A stretch of 6,212 nucleotides of DNA from Candidatus Heimdallarchaeota archaeon (GCA_030668165.1 DAOUUM010000187.1:1-6212), one strand, 5' to 3'. Shown: positions 1 to 6,138, counted from the first letter of the stretch. Made by a program: numbers and translations. Notes: generated from the sequence alone by a model not told the origin.

Positions 1-826
1 AACTACCATCTTGGGTATAAATATGATCCACTTGGCTACCCTGAGCCATCAAACCATCACAAAACTCCCAGATATAACGGAGATCATCCAAATCCGATGC
101 TGTGTCAATCACACCTGCTGTGAAGGTAATCCTAGTATCCTCATCCACTGCACTTGCAGAAACCAACATCTCTACCGCAGGAATGGAATTGACAACTGTG
201 ATATCAATATACTGGGTGTAAATGAGACTATCATTGGTATATCCCTGAACGCGTACTGGATACGTGCCCTGTTCGGCGTAACTATGGTTGGCAGTCTGTC
301 CAAAGTGGGTGTTACCATCTCCAAACTCCCAGAGATAATTCAAAATTGGAGTATAGCTACTATTACTATGAGCCTCCAGAATTAAATTCTCATCTTCATT
401 AATAGTTGTCGCAGAAGCATCAATAGATATCACCTGCGGGGCAGGTCGTACAGATATGGGAAGGGTGAAGATCCTACTCTGGTTAAATTTTAGTGCCAGA
501 ACTGATACTAAGAATTTACCAGGTACATTGAAGGTGTGAACCATGCTACTATCTTCTGGTGTGGAAACATAAATATTATCTCCATCGTGGAAATCCCACA
601 TGAAATATTGAATACCATATCCCCCAGTAAGCAACGCGGTTTTGAGGTAGAACCTCACTTCCTCACCGACATATACATTACTGCTTTCTACAAAGATTGC
701 ATCCTCTTCAAGCTCTGTCAAATCATAATAGCTCGCATCGTAGGTGGTGTAGACCATTGCACCAAGGAGAACTGCAATAACCATGAATGCACCGGCTGTT
801 CCTTTATATTGTGTCGTCGATACCAT
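1..826 (-). CDS. N-terminally anchored PKD-domain surface protein (partial, C-terminus off the left edge)
   Basis: The frame is open from the ATG at 826 to the window edge, giving 275 codons. Residues 1-10 are short and basic (K8), and residues 11-28 form one hydrophobic helix, so the protein is probably an N-in, outside-facing anchored protein. At least three PKD (Ig-like beta-sandwich) domains follow, at about residues 43-127, 131-212 and 214 onward. They carry the family's W-x-F-x-D-G turn as WDFHDGD (77-83), WEFGDGN (166-172) and WEFCDG (253-258), each followed by the H-x-Y/F...G-x-Y/F-x-V strand (HTFNVPGKF, HSYAEQGTY). Sequons occur at N115, N155, N180 and N198. The start is supported by GGTGG six bases upstream and by the TAATG overlap with the preceding gene's stop, implying translational coupling. 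PKD domains commonly act as spacers or in protein and glycan binding on archaeal surfaces. The activity, if any, lies in the missing part. Confidence in the PKD assignment is high; the role is unknown. Confidence 0.9.
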   Translation of the reverse strand, partial: MVSTTQYKGTAGAFMVIAVLLGAMVYTTYDASYYDLTELEEDAIFVESSNVYVGEEVRFYLKTALLTGGYGIQYFMWDFHDGDNIYVSTPEDSSMVHTFNVPGKFLVSVLALKFNQSRIFTLPISVRPAPQVISIDASATTINEDENLILEAHSNSSYTPILNYLWEFGDGNTHFGQTANHSYAEQGTYPVRVQGYTNDSLIYTQYIDITVVNSIPAVEMLVSASAVDEDTRITFTAGVIDTASDLDDLRYIWEFCDGLMAQGSQVDHIYTQDGS

Positions 827-3800
827 TATAATCCACCCTTTCCTCCTGTGTAGGAACGTAATCCCGTGAATATTGCAATGCAGAAGGCAATTATTGCACC
901 CACGCCCATCAGTGGTTGTTCCAAGATGGGATCAACTAATTGATTGGCTATATCTTGATGATCACCGGGATCCAGGGGATCAGTACCATCCTCCACTTCT
1001 GTCCCATCATCCACCTGATCACCATCACTGTCGGGATTCATAGGATCTGTACCCAGATTGTATTCATGGATATTGGTCAGACCGTCATCATCTGGATCCT
1101 CAGTATCATCTTTTTCAGTGATTTTGAGACCAAATTGAGCCTCCCATCCGTCAGGCATTTCATCAGAATCAGTATCTGCTTCAAGCGGATTAGAAAGAAG
1201 CACCAGGACCTCCATTCCATCACCGAGAGTATCACTATCGGTATCATTGAGTAGTGGTTCTGTATAATATATATAAACCTCAGCTCCATCCAAAAGATCA
1301 TCCAAATCGGTATCCGCTGAGAAAGGGTCGGTCCCAGCTGCAAATTCTGCACCATCTAGAAGATCATCAAAATCGCCATCTGCAATACTTGGATCAGTAA
1401 AGTAGGTAAACAGCTCGAAATAGTCGCTGAGACCATCAGCATCCGTGTCGTTTCTAGTAGGATCAGTGAAGTACAACACTACCTCAAAACCATCCGAAAT
1501 GCCATCAGCATCAGTATCATTATTGTCAAAATCAGTGAAATAGACCAATATTTCATCACAATCGTTGAGAAAATCAGAATCTGTGTCATGGAGCGCTGGA
1601 TCTGATCCATAGACAAAAATCTCTTGATAATCATCTAGTCCATCAAGATCACTGTCACTGTATAGAGGATGACTACCATAATCGAACTCATCTCCATCAA
1701 GAACACCATCACCGTCACAATCCGGATCCCATGGATCAGTACCGTTCATCAATTCATAATAATCATTGAGATTGTCTTGATCTGGATCTGCATCTGCAGG
1801 ATGTGTACCATTATATAACTCCATGAGTGAATTTAACCCGTCAAAATCCAGATCCAGATATGTCTCGTTCAGTGAGCTATCCAATCCGTACTCATATTCC
1901 CAGAAATCCGGAAGTAGATCATCATCACTATCTGTGTCATTGCAATCAGAGCCATAGGCTACCTCGATCGAATCGATGAGTGTATCACCATCCTCGTCCG
2001 CCAACAGGGGATTTGTTCCCAAATTATTCTCTTCAAAATCAGTTAGAAGATCTCCGTCAGTATCTTCCACCCACGGGTCTGTGAGTGATGAATAATGCTC
2101 ATAGAAATCGTCAAGTCCATCTCCATCAGAATCTGAGGCATTTACATTAGTGAGACTGATAATTATCTCATAGTAATCTCCTAGACCATCACCATCTGTA
2201 TCTTCCAATTCAGGTGAGCTGTGATAGATATAAACCTCCTCAAAATCACCAATACCATCAAAATCTGAATCTGGCATCAAGGGGTTGGTACCATTAAATA
2301 TCAATTCTTCCCCATCAAGAAGTCCATCGCCATCTGTATCTGCTATTTTTGCATTAGTATAACCAGTATCATTGATCATATGACCGGTACCATTGAGAGC
2401 TGTGTACCAATGATTTATGTTCAGTTCAAACCAATCCGAGAGCATATCGTCATCAGTATCAGATTTGTGAGGATTTGTTCCGTAGATGATAATTTCATCA
2501 TAATCTGATAGTGTATCATAATCAGTATCGGGATTAGTTCCATTGGTTCGGTACTGTATTACCTCTTCGAAATCATCCAATCCATCTCCATCTGTATCCA
2601 CGACATGGATATCTGTGCCAGCATTATACTCCGCAAGCCAGTTCAAACCATCCCCATCATAATCTACAAATATATCATCCACAAGCCAGTAGGAGTATCC
2701 TGTATGGGGATGACCCAGAAGCTGAGCAAGATTATATTCATAACCATCATCCAAACAATCTCCATCCGTATCATAATTATCGGGTTCAAGATCAGGTATC
2801 AAATTGGCTTCCTGATGATTTGTCAATCCATCTCCATCATAATCCTCATCTGGATCCGGTACACCATCACCATCACTATCTGTTGCTGATGGGTCTGTAT
2901 GTGTCTGGTGAATCTCAACCCCATCCCATAAAGAATCACCGTCTGTATCATCAGGATAACCTGGATGAGTCCCGTACATATATTCCTCATATGTTAATAG
3001 ACCATCTGTATCATTATCCCATGTTGCATCGGTGGGGTCTCCAGGATCAAAACCATAGTAGGACTCCCAAAAATCGGGCATGGTATCACCATCTCCATCC
3101 TGTGATGCATCAAATACAGTGATTGAAGTATATGAAAAGTCGCTAGATCCTTTGTATAGGGCAATATTTTCCTTGACATCAGTAACATATATCCAGATGA
3201 GGACAAAAACTCCTGTATCTGGGAAAGGAACCACCACTTCCCATAAAGTAGTGCTAGGATTGTATCCTAGGGAAAATACACCAAATGTATCATTGGATAG
3301 TGTACGTATATCTATTTCTGCAGATGCTACACCAGTCATGTCATCGGTAAGATTTGCATATACCGTAACAGAAGTACCCGGTAGAATAAGATCTTGTGAT
3401 AATCCTATCGAGAATAATTCAGGTGGGGTTTCATCTATAATGGCTGTGAGTATATCTGAAGGGAAATCAGTTCCATTGAACTGATCCTTGTGATTGAATA
3501 CATTATCAGAAGTAGCCGAGTTATAAATGTAATATGATCCAGAAGACCAACTCTCACCTACGTGCATACTTATACTCTCCCACAATTCCAATGTTGTATT
3601 GTAACTCATAGTCCCCTGATCAATCCAAGTATTTTCAGGGCCATATAATTTAAAATCGACAAATCGAACCCCCGATAGATCATCTGTCACATTGGCATAG
3701 ATAGTGAACCAATCGTAGGTGGTGACAATATCCCTGTCAAAAAAGAATTTCACAATATGAGGTGGTGTTGAATCGGGAGTGGTCGCGTTGATATATATTC

Positions 3801-4227
3801 TTGGACCAACCCATCCCATACCATCATTCTCAAAACCGCTATTAAAGCTATAGTCAACCCATGTTAAACCGGATACATAATAGTCCCCCTCCAGCCAGTA
3901 CTGGGTTTCATTAACTTTTTTCTCCCAAAGATCTGTTACTGCATTATAACTGAGAGGATCCCAATTTGCCGTTATACCTACTGGATTGTTAATATAAGCA
4001 GTGACAGACTTTACACCGCTACTTTCGGGGCCCTCATCTGTAACATTAGCATAGAGCCAAAAATCTTCTCCAGCAGTGGCATTCTCTGCACTAAAATACA
4101 GCTCATGCAATACGGGTGCGGTTGTATCAGCAGCTGATACCGAAGTGGTGGTAATACAGGAGCATATGAGTAACAATATTACATATATAGCAAATCTACT
4201 ATTTATCTGAAAGGGTCTGATGAACAT
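826..4227 (-). CDS. Large secreted, C-terminally anchored protein with three Ig-like modules and about 30 TSP3/EF-hand-like calcium repeats
   Basis: This is a complete 1133-residue protein. Residues 1-32 are a signal peptide: R11, a hydrophobic core at about 12-27, and a likely cleavage at SVSA|AD. Three related beta-sandwich modules follow (about 36-150, 152-265, 266-372). Each opens with D-x-T-x-P and shares Y-A-N-V/L-T-D and Y-N-x(4)-L-W-E signatures. Residues 376-1090 hold about 30 Asp-rich units of roughly 20-25 residues of the form D-x-D-x-D-G-L-x-D-x-x-E...G/T-x-P. This is the thrombospondin type 3 (bacterial/archaeal TSP3) pattern, in which D1, D3, D5 and E12 match calcium ligands. 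Residues 1106-1123 form a single membrane helix with a short R/K-containing tail, so the protein should stand on the outer face. About 22 N-x-S/T sequons suggest heavy N-glycosylation. A calcium-stiffened stalk or adhesin role is inferred; no catalytic domain is visible. The start at 4227 is chosen because it places the signal peptide correctly. It leads the operon and overlaps the PKD gene by one base. Confidence 0.95.
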   Translation of the reverse strand: MFIRPFQINSRFAIYVILLLICSCITTTSVSAADTTAPVLHELYFSAENATAGEDFWLYANVTDEGPESSGVKSVTAYINNPVGITANWDPLSYNAVTDLWEKKVNETQYWLEGDYYVSGLTWVDYSFNSGFENDGMGWVGPRIYINATTPDSTPPHIVKFFFDRDIVTTYDWFTIYANVTDDLSGVRFVDFKLYGPENTWIDQGTMSYNTTLELWESISMHVGESWSSGSYYIYNSATSDNVFNHKDQFNGTDFPSDILTAIIDETPPELFSIGLSQDLILPGTSVTVYANLTDDMTGVASAEIDIRTLSNDTFGVFSLGYNPSTTLWEVVVPFPDTGVFVLIWIYVTDVKENIALYKGSSDFSYTSITVFDASQDGDGDTMPDFWESYYGFDPGDPTDATWDNDTDGLLTYEEYMYGTHPGYPDDTDGDSLWDGVEIHQTHTDPSATDSDGDGVPDPDEDYDGDGLTNHQEANLIPDLEPDNYDTDGDCLDDGYEYNLAQLLGHPHTGYSYWLVDDIFVDYDGDGLNWLAEYNAGTDIHVVDTDGDGLDDFEEVIQYRTNGTNPDTDYDTLSDYDEIIIYGTNPHKSDTDDDMLSDWFELNINHWYTALNGTGHMINDTGYTNAKIADTDGDGLLDGEELIFNGTNPLMPDSDFDGIGDFEEVYIYHSSPELEDTDGDGLGDYYEIIISLTNVNASDSDGDGLDDFYEHYSSLTDPWVEDTDGDLLTDFEENNLGTNPLLADEDGDTLIDSIEVAYGSDCNDTDSDDDLLPDFWEYEYGLDSSLNETYLDLDFDGLNSLMELYNGTHPADADPDQDNLNDYYELMNGTDPWDPDCDGDGVLDGDEFDYGSHPLYSDSDLDGLDDYQEIFVYGSDPALHDTDSDFLNDCDEILVYFTDFDNNDTDADGISDGFEVVLYFTDPTRNDTDADGLSDYFELFTYFTDPSIADGDFDDLLDGAEFAAGTDPFSADTDLDDLLDGAEVYIYYTEPLLNDTDSDTLGDGMEVLVLLSNPLEADTDSDEMPDGWEAQFGLKITEKDDTEDPDDDGLTNIHEYNLGTDPMNPDSDGDQVDDGTEVEDGTDPLDPGDHQDIANQLVDPILEQPLMGVGAIIAFCIAIFTGLRSYTGGKGGL
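833..837 (-). promoter_or_regulatory. Shine-Dalgarno sequence of the PKD gene
   Basis: The minus strand reads GGTGG, then six bases, then ATG. The site lies inside the last codons of the upstream gene. GGTG matches part of the archaeal GGAGGTG consensus. It fixes the PKD start and, with the TAATG stop/start overlap, points to coupled translation. Confidence 0.65.
859..912 (-). other. C-terminal transmembrane anchor of the TSP3 protein
   Basis: Residues 1106-1123 are an uninterrupted hydrophobic stretch (LMGVGAIIAFCIAIFTGL) followed by R1124 and a Gly-rich tail with K1130 at the extreme C-terminus. This is a typical stop-transfer anchor that leaves the repeats outside. No PGF-CTERM-type archaeosortase motif precedes it. 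Confidence 0.8.
958..3102 (-). repeat. Tandem array of about 30 TSP3/EF-hand-like calcium-binding units
   Basis: This array encodes residues 376-1090. Asp makes up about one residue in five, set in loops such as DTDGDGLDDFEE (544-555) and DTDGDGLLDGEE (630-641). Loop positions 1, 3, 5 and 12 are acidic, and position 6 is often Gly and position 7 often Leu. Between loops comes a short aromatic or aliphatic helix-like stretch and a G/F-T-D/N-P turn. The unit is mostly 20-25 residues (about 60-75 bases). Two longer inter-loop segments break the rhythm near residues 496-522 and 604-629. On the plus strand the array appears as repeated CCATC and ATC words; this is only the complement of Asp/Gly codons. 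Confidence 0.9.
3112..4122 (-). repeat. Three tandem Ig-like modules within the TSP3 protein
   Basis: Three protein modules of about 107-115 residues lie in series (residues 36-150, 152-265, 266-372). The shared landmarks are TTAP, STPP and ETPP at the module starts; YANVTDE, YANVTDD and YANLTDD in a mid strand, followed by SGV or TGV; and LSYNAVTDLWE, MSYNTTLELWE and LGYNPSTTLWE further on. The pattern resembles Ig-like or fibronectin-like modules of archaeal surface proteins. The exact family cannot be set by eye. The modules have diverged and are not recent copies. Confidence 0.8.
4132..4227 (-). other. Signal peptide of the TSP3 protein
   Basis: Residues 1-32: R4 and R11 flank the start of a hydrophobic core (about 12-27), followed by a polar Thr/Ser region and a small-x-small cleavage site, predicted after A32. 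The mature chain would start ADTTAP, directly at the first Ig-like module. Cysteines at 22 and 24 do not fit a lipobox. Confidence 0.8.
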
Positions 4228-4248
4228 CTGTAGTCCGTCTTCTACATC

Positions 4249-4297
4249 TAATTTAAGGGAGATTAGAATTTTGTGGAAAATAATATAATTAATATAG
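4249..4297 (-). promoter_or_regulatory. Candidate promoter region of the surface-protein operon
   Basis: Two TATA-like stretches lie upstream of the ATG at 4227 on the minus strand. TTAAATTA (4249-4256) is centred about 26 bases from the start, which would give a leaderless transcript. A longer AT run with ATTATATTAT and ACTATATT (4280-4298) would give a leader of roughly 25-45 bases. No Shine-Dalgarno sequence precedes the start, which favours the leaderless option. The choice is not settled by sequence. Confidence 0.35.
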
Positions 4298-4344
4298 TAA
4301 ATTCTTACTTTTTTAGATATTGAAAGATATAAACCGATTTACAT

Positions 4345-4362
4345 AGGTTTAAATTATAACCT
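4345..4362. promoter_or_regulatory. Imperfect palindrome, possible operator
   Basis: AGGTTTAAA followed by TTATAACCT: seven of nine positions are symmetric, with AGGTT/AACCT as perfect outer arms. It lies in the divergent intergenic region between the operon and the PH-domain gene. It could be a dimeric regulator site or chance in AT-rich DNA. Confidence 0.3.
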
Positions 4363-4403
4363 CGTCATTTCGGCATTAAGAATTGAAATTTTAACGATTG
4401 AGG

Positions 4404-4423
4404 TTGAATTATGTATAATTCAA
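4404..4423. promoter_or_regulatory. Perfect palindrome with 9-bp arms, candidate operator
   Basis: TTGAATTAT, a two-base GT centre, then ATAATTCAA. All nine positions are symmetric over 20 bases. It sits about 180 bases upstream of the operon start and about 100 bases upstream of the PH-domain gene, between divergent genes. The symmetry suits a dimeric helix-turn-helix regulator that could act on either side. No regulator gene is visible in the window. Confidence 0.45.
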
Positions 4424-4477
4424 TTTTATCTAATTCCTCTAAACACGCTGAAATATAGTTATTTCATGATTTTAACA

Positions 4478-4487
4478 AAATATAATC
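4478..4487 (+). promoter_or_regulatory. Candidate TATA box of the PH-domain gene
   Basis: AAATATAATC is the best TATA-like box upstream of the gene. A transcript starting about 26 bases downstream, near 4509, would leave a leader of about 14 bases to the ATG at 4523 or about 62 to the ATG at 4571. Support is sequence likeness only. Confidence 0.3.
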
Positions 4488-4522
4488 TGAAGAATAGAAA
4501 TGTGTAATTCGATTTATCGGGT

Positions 4523-4954
4523 ATGCTTTCAGTATCAAATGCTTTTCAAGATAGAAAATTTCTCACTTTCATGTTAAACAAATTATTAGGAAATGCGGTA
4601 AAGGCCAATATCGAACAAGTAAGTAAAGAATTAGGTCATATTCTTATCCAAGGAGAAGAAATACAATTGGCTTTTAAGTTGGTAAGGGACTTTTTTGTAT
4701 TTACTAATTTTCGATTAATACTTGTGGATAAACAGGGACTCACGGGAAAGAAGGTTGAGTATCACACCATACTCTATAAATCAATTACTCATTTCTCCCT
4801 TGAAACTGGAGGTCGATTTGATCTTGATGCGGATTTGAAGATTTGGATTTCTGGTACAAGCACCCCAATTGAAAAGAAGTTCAAAAAGGGAGGAAATCTT
4901 GTGGCAGAAGTACAGGGTGCTATTGCCTTTTACACAATTTACCCGAGTAAATAA
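4523..4954 (+). CDS. Bacterial-type PH-domain protein (bPH_1 / YvbH-like)
   Basis: This 143-residue soluble protein has no signal peptide or membrane helix. Residues 57-111 carry the strongly conserved core of the bPH_1 family (PF08000; B. subtilis YvbH type): FVFTN-x-RLILVDKQGLTGKKVEY, then YKSITHFS-x-ET and FDLDADLKIWISG. A PIEKKFKK segment (115-122) and a C-terminal helix (EVQGAIAFYTIY) complete the PH fold. Family members form oligomers and their cellular role is poorly known. Relatives usually begin close to the LLGN motif (here 21-24), so the ATG at 4571 (M17, giving 127 residues) may be the true start; neither start has a Shine-Dalgarno sequence. The gene is transcribed divergently from the surface operon and convergently with the dioxygenase gene, so it is probably monocistronic. 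The family call is strong; the function is unknown. Confidence 0.9.
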   Translation: MLSVSNAFQDRKFLTFMLNKLLGNAVKANIEQVSKELGHILIQGEEIQLAFKLVRDFFVFTNFRLILVDKQGLTGKKVEYHTILYKSITHFSLETGGRFDLDADLKIWISGTSTPIEKKFKKGGNLVAEVQGAIAFYTIYPSK

Positions 4955-5010
4955 TAACATTCAATTCCAATTAGTATCATTTTAACCTAAATACAGGAAA
5001 GTTCAATACT

Positions 5011-5024
5011 AATAATAAAAAATT
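5011..5024 (-). terminator. T-rich terminator candidate of the LigB-family gene
   Basis: Just past the TAA at 5028 the minus strand reads AATTTTTTATTATT, an oligo-T tract of the kind at which archaeal RNA polymerase stops. It lies in the 73-base gap between convergent genes. No comparable run follows the PH-domain gene on the plus strand; the best is TTTT near 4980. Confidence 0.4.
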
Positions 5025-5027
5025 TCT

Positions 5028-5876
5028 TTAACTTAGCATTTTCCATTCTGAAACAATCATACCAAAATAGCTGGGACATGAATAGAAGTTGTAAATATTC
5101 TCCCAATTATCATCTAAAATCGAATTTAAAATTATCATACCAGCCATGCCACATGAGAGAGCTGTTTTGTTTAATTTAATCAATTCATTCACTCCTTCTT
5201 GTGATGGAGATTTTACCCATTCAGATACTTGCTTATCATACTCAACTGCACTCGGATGAAAAGGATAGACACCATCTTTACTATGAGCATGGGCTAGATC
5301 TGCACTAATTATCAAATTCACTTTTTTATTCTTCAACTCATTCCCGATGTAATCTAGTAGTACATCACCGATTTTTTCCAAATCCATTCTGATTTCCTCT
5401 AATCGTTCAAATCGGGATCGGGGAAGTGAGAGAATTATTATTCTCATGTCTTCATCAGCAAAATAAGTTAGAGGCACAACAGGCCCCCAACAGAGTGTGA
5501 GTGGATAATCAGGACTGCCATGGATAAGCAAATCTGTCTCAATTCCATTTGCATTGAGTTTATCAACTAATTCACCAGATAAATTATTATCACCCCTCCA
5601 TTTTAAAGTCTTGAATACCTCACCATCAACAACCGATTCTGCTCCCAATTCATAATGAAATCCCTGAAAACTATTGTGTCCATAAATTAGATAATTCTCA
5701 TCAAGCGAGTAACCATGCGGGGTGATTAGAAAAACAATATCAGGTTTACTCTCCTTGAAATTCTTCCCAATTTCAGTCATTGAGTCATGTAGGGATCTGA
5801 AATTCTCATTATATGGGCTATCCACACCTGGTATGATCTGTAATCCATGTGGGAGCAAATATATTTTCTCTATCAC
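5028..5876 (-). CDS. Class III extradiol ring-cleavage dioxygenase (LigB/MEMO superfamily) protein
   Basis: This is a complete 282-residue cytosolic protein, normal for a single-domain LigB (PF02900) protein. The expected residues are present: H10 in LLPHG, H54 in ITPHG and E277 in SEW match the Fe(II) ligands of LigB, and H196 in ADLAHAH, followed by DGVYPFHPSAVEYD, matches the catalytic-His region. WGPVVPL (130-136) and the C-terminal YFGMIVSEW are further family marks. Known relatives open catechol-type rings with O2, while the MEMO branch of the fold lacks this activity. The HAH-DG-FHP-EYD signature favours the dioxygenase branch over MEMO. The substrate is not evident. The GTG start is the only plausible one: an in-frame stop lies seven codons upstream and H10 needs this N-terminus. 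It stands alone, with no alpha subunit or catabolic gene beside it. Family confidence is high; catalytic activity is inferred. Confidence 0.9.
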   Translation of the reverse strand: MIEKIYLLPHGLQIIPGVDSPYNENFRSLHDSMTEIGKNFKESKPDIVFLITPHGYSLDENYLIYGHNSFQGFHYELGAESVVDGEVFKTLKWRGDNNLSGELVDKLNANGIETDLLIHGSPDYPLTLCWGPVVPLTYFADEDMRIIILSLPRSRFERLEEIRMDLEKIGDVLLDYIGNELKNKKVNLIISADLAHAHSKDGVYPFHPSAVEYDKQVSEWVKSPSQEGVNELIKLNKTALSCGMAGMIILNSILDDNWENIYNFYSCPSYFGMIVSEWKMLS

Positions 5877-5898
5877 AAATAATACGCTAAATTATCTG

Positions 5899-5906
5899 AT
5901 ATTTAT
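5899..5906 (-). promoter_or_regulatory. TATA-like box of the LigB-family gene
   Basis: The minus strand reads ATAAATAT centred about 26 bases before the GTG start, with no Shine-Dalgarno sequence between. This spacing fits an archaeal promoter giving a leaderless mRNA. Confidence 0.4.
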
Positions 5907-5966
5907 GATTTTAATAAATTCACATGATATTAGTAATTATTTAGATATAATATCACCTTGAAATCA

Positions 5967-6029
5967 ATTTTGTGTTAAAATACATTTCTGCTTTTCTATT
6001 CCGGGGGATAGTACAGATGAACACAAAAT
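5967..6029. repeat. Perfect 10-bp inverted repeat enclosing a GC-rich hairpin
   Basis: ATTTTGTGTT (5967-5976) and AACACAAAAT (6020-6029) are exact reverse complements with 43 bases between. Inside, CTATTC (5996-6001) can pair with GGATAG (6006-6011) over a CGGG loop, using one wobble pair. It could be a pair of half-sites between divergent promoters, or a folded RNA. No known ncRNA class was recognised. Confidence 0.4.
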
Positions 6030-6129
6030 ATCTTAATTGTAATAATTTATTAGTTATTAAGTTACTTTTCCTATAAAAGTTGAGGTTAAAATATAAAATA
6101 GTAATTTATTTATGATTTCTTTAATCAAG

Positions 6130-6138
6130 TATTTATAA
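6130..6138 (+). promoter_or_regulatory. TATA-like box of the right-edge gene
   Basis: TATTTATAA is centred about 28 bases before the ATG at 6163. This is the spacing expected for an archaeal promoter with a leaderless transcript, and no Shine-Dalgarno sequence is present. Confidence 0.45.

Noticed and set aside
11..853. Plus-strand open frames across the PKD gene (11-385 and 536-853)
   Set aside because: They lie antisense to a frame with clear PKD motifs, and their translations show no domain, signal or sensible composition.
958..3102. Regular short words (CCATC, ATC) on the plus strand that look like a DNA tandem repeat or CRISPR-like array
   Set aside because: They are the complement of Asp/Gly codons in the TSP3 units. 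Unit length varies and there are no identical repeats with unique spacers.
940..3484. Several open frames of 70-134 codons on both strands inside the TSP3 gene
   Set aside because: They are low-complexity shadows of the Asp-rich repeats (Ile/His/Ser-rich translations) with no independent start signals.
4147..4166. Possible lipobox around C22/C24 of the TSP3 protein
   Set aside because: The residues before each Cys do not fit the L-(A/S/T)-(G/A)-C rule, and a better signal-peptidase site lies eight to ten residues later.
4411..4458. 15-codon plus-strand frame beginning inside the perfect palindrome
   Set aside because: It has no Shine-Dalgarno sequence or promoter at the right spacing and no recognisable peptide; it is likely chance in AT-rich DNA.
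5722..5961. Plus-strand 79-codon frame overlapping the start of the LigB-family gene
   Set aside because: It is antisense to the conserved N-terminus holding H10 and H54, and has no promoter or ribosome-binding site.
6040..6060. TAATAA/TTATTA inverted repeat in the right intergenic region
   Set aside because: Six-base all-A/T arms are expected by chance in this composition.
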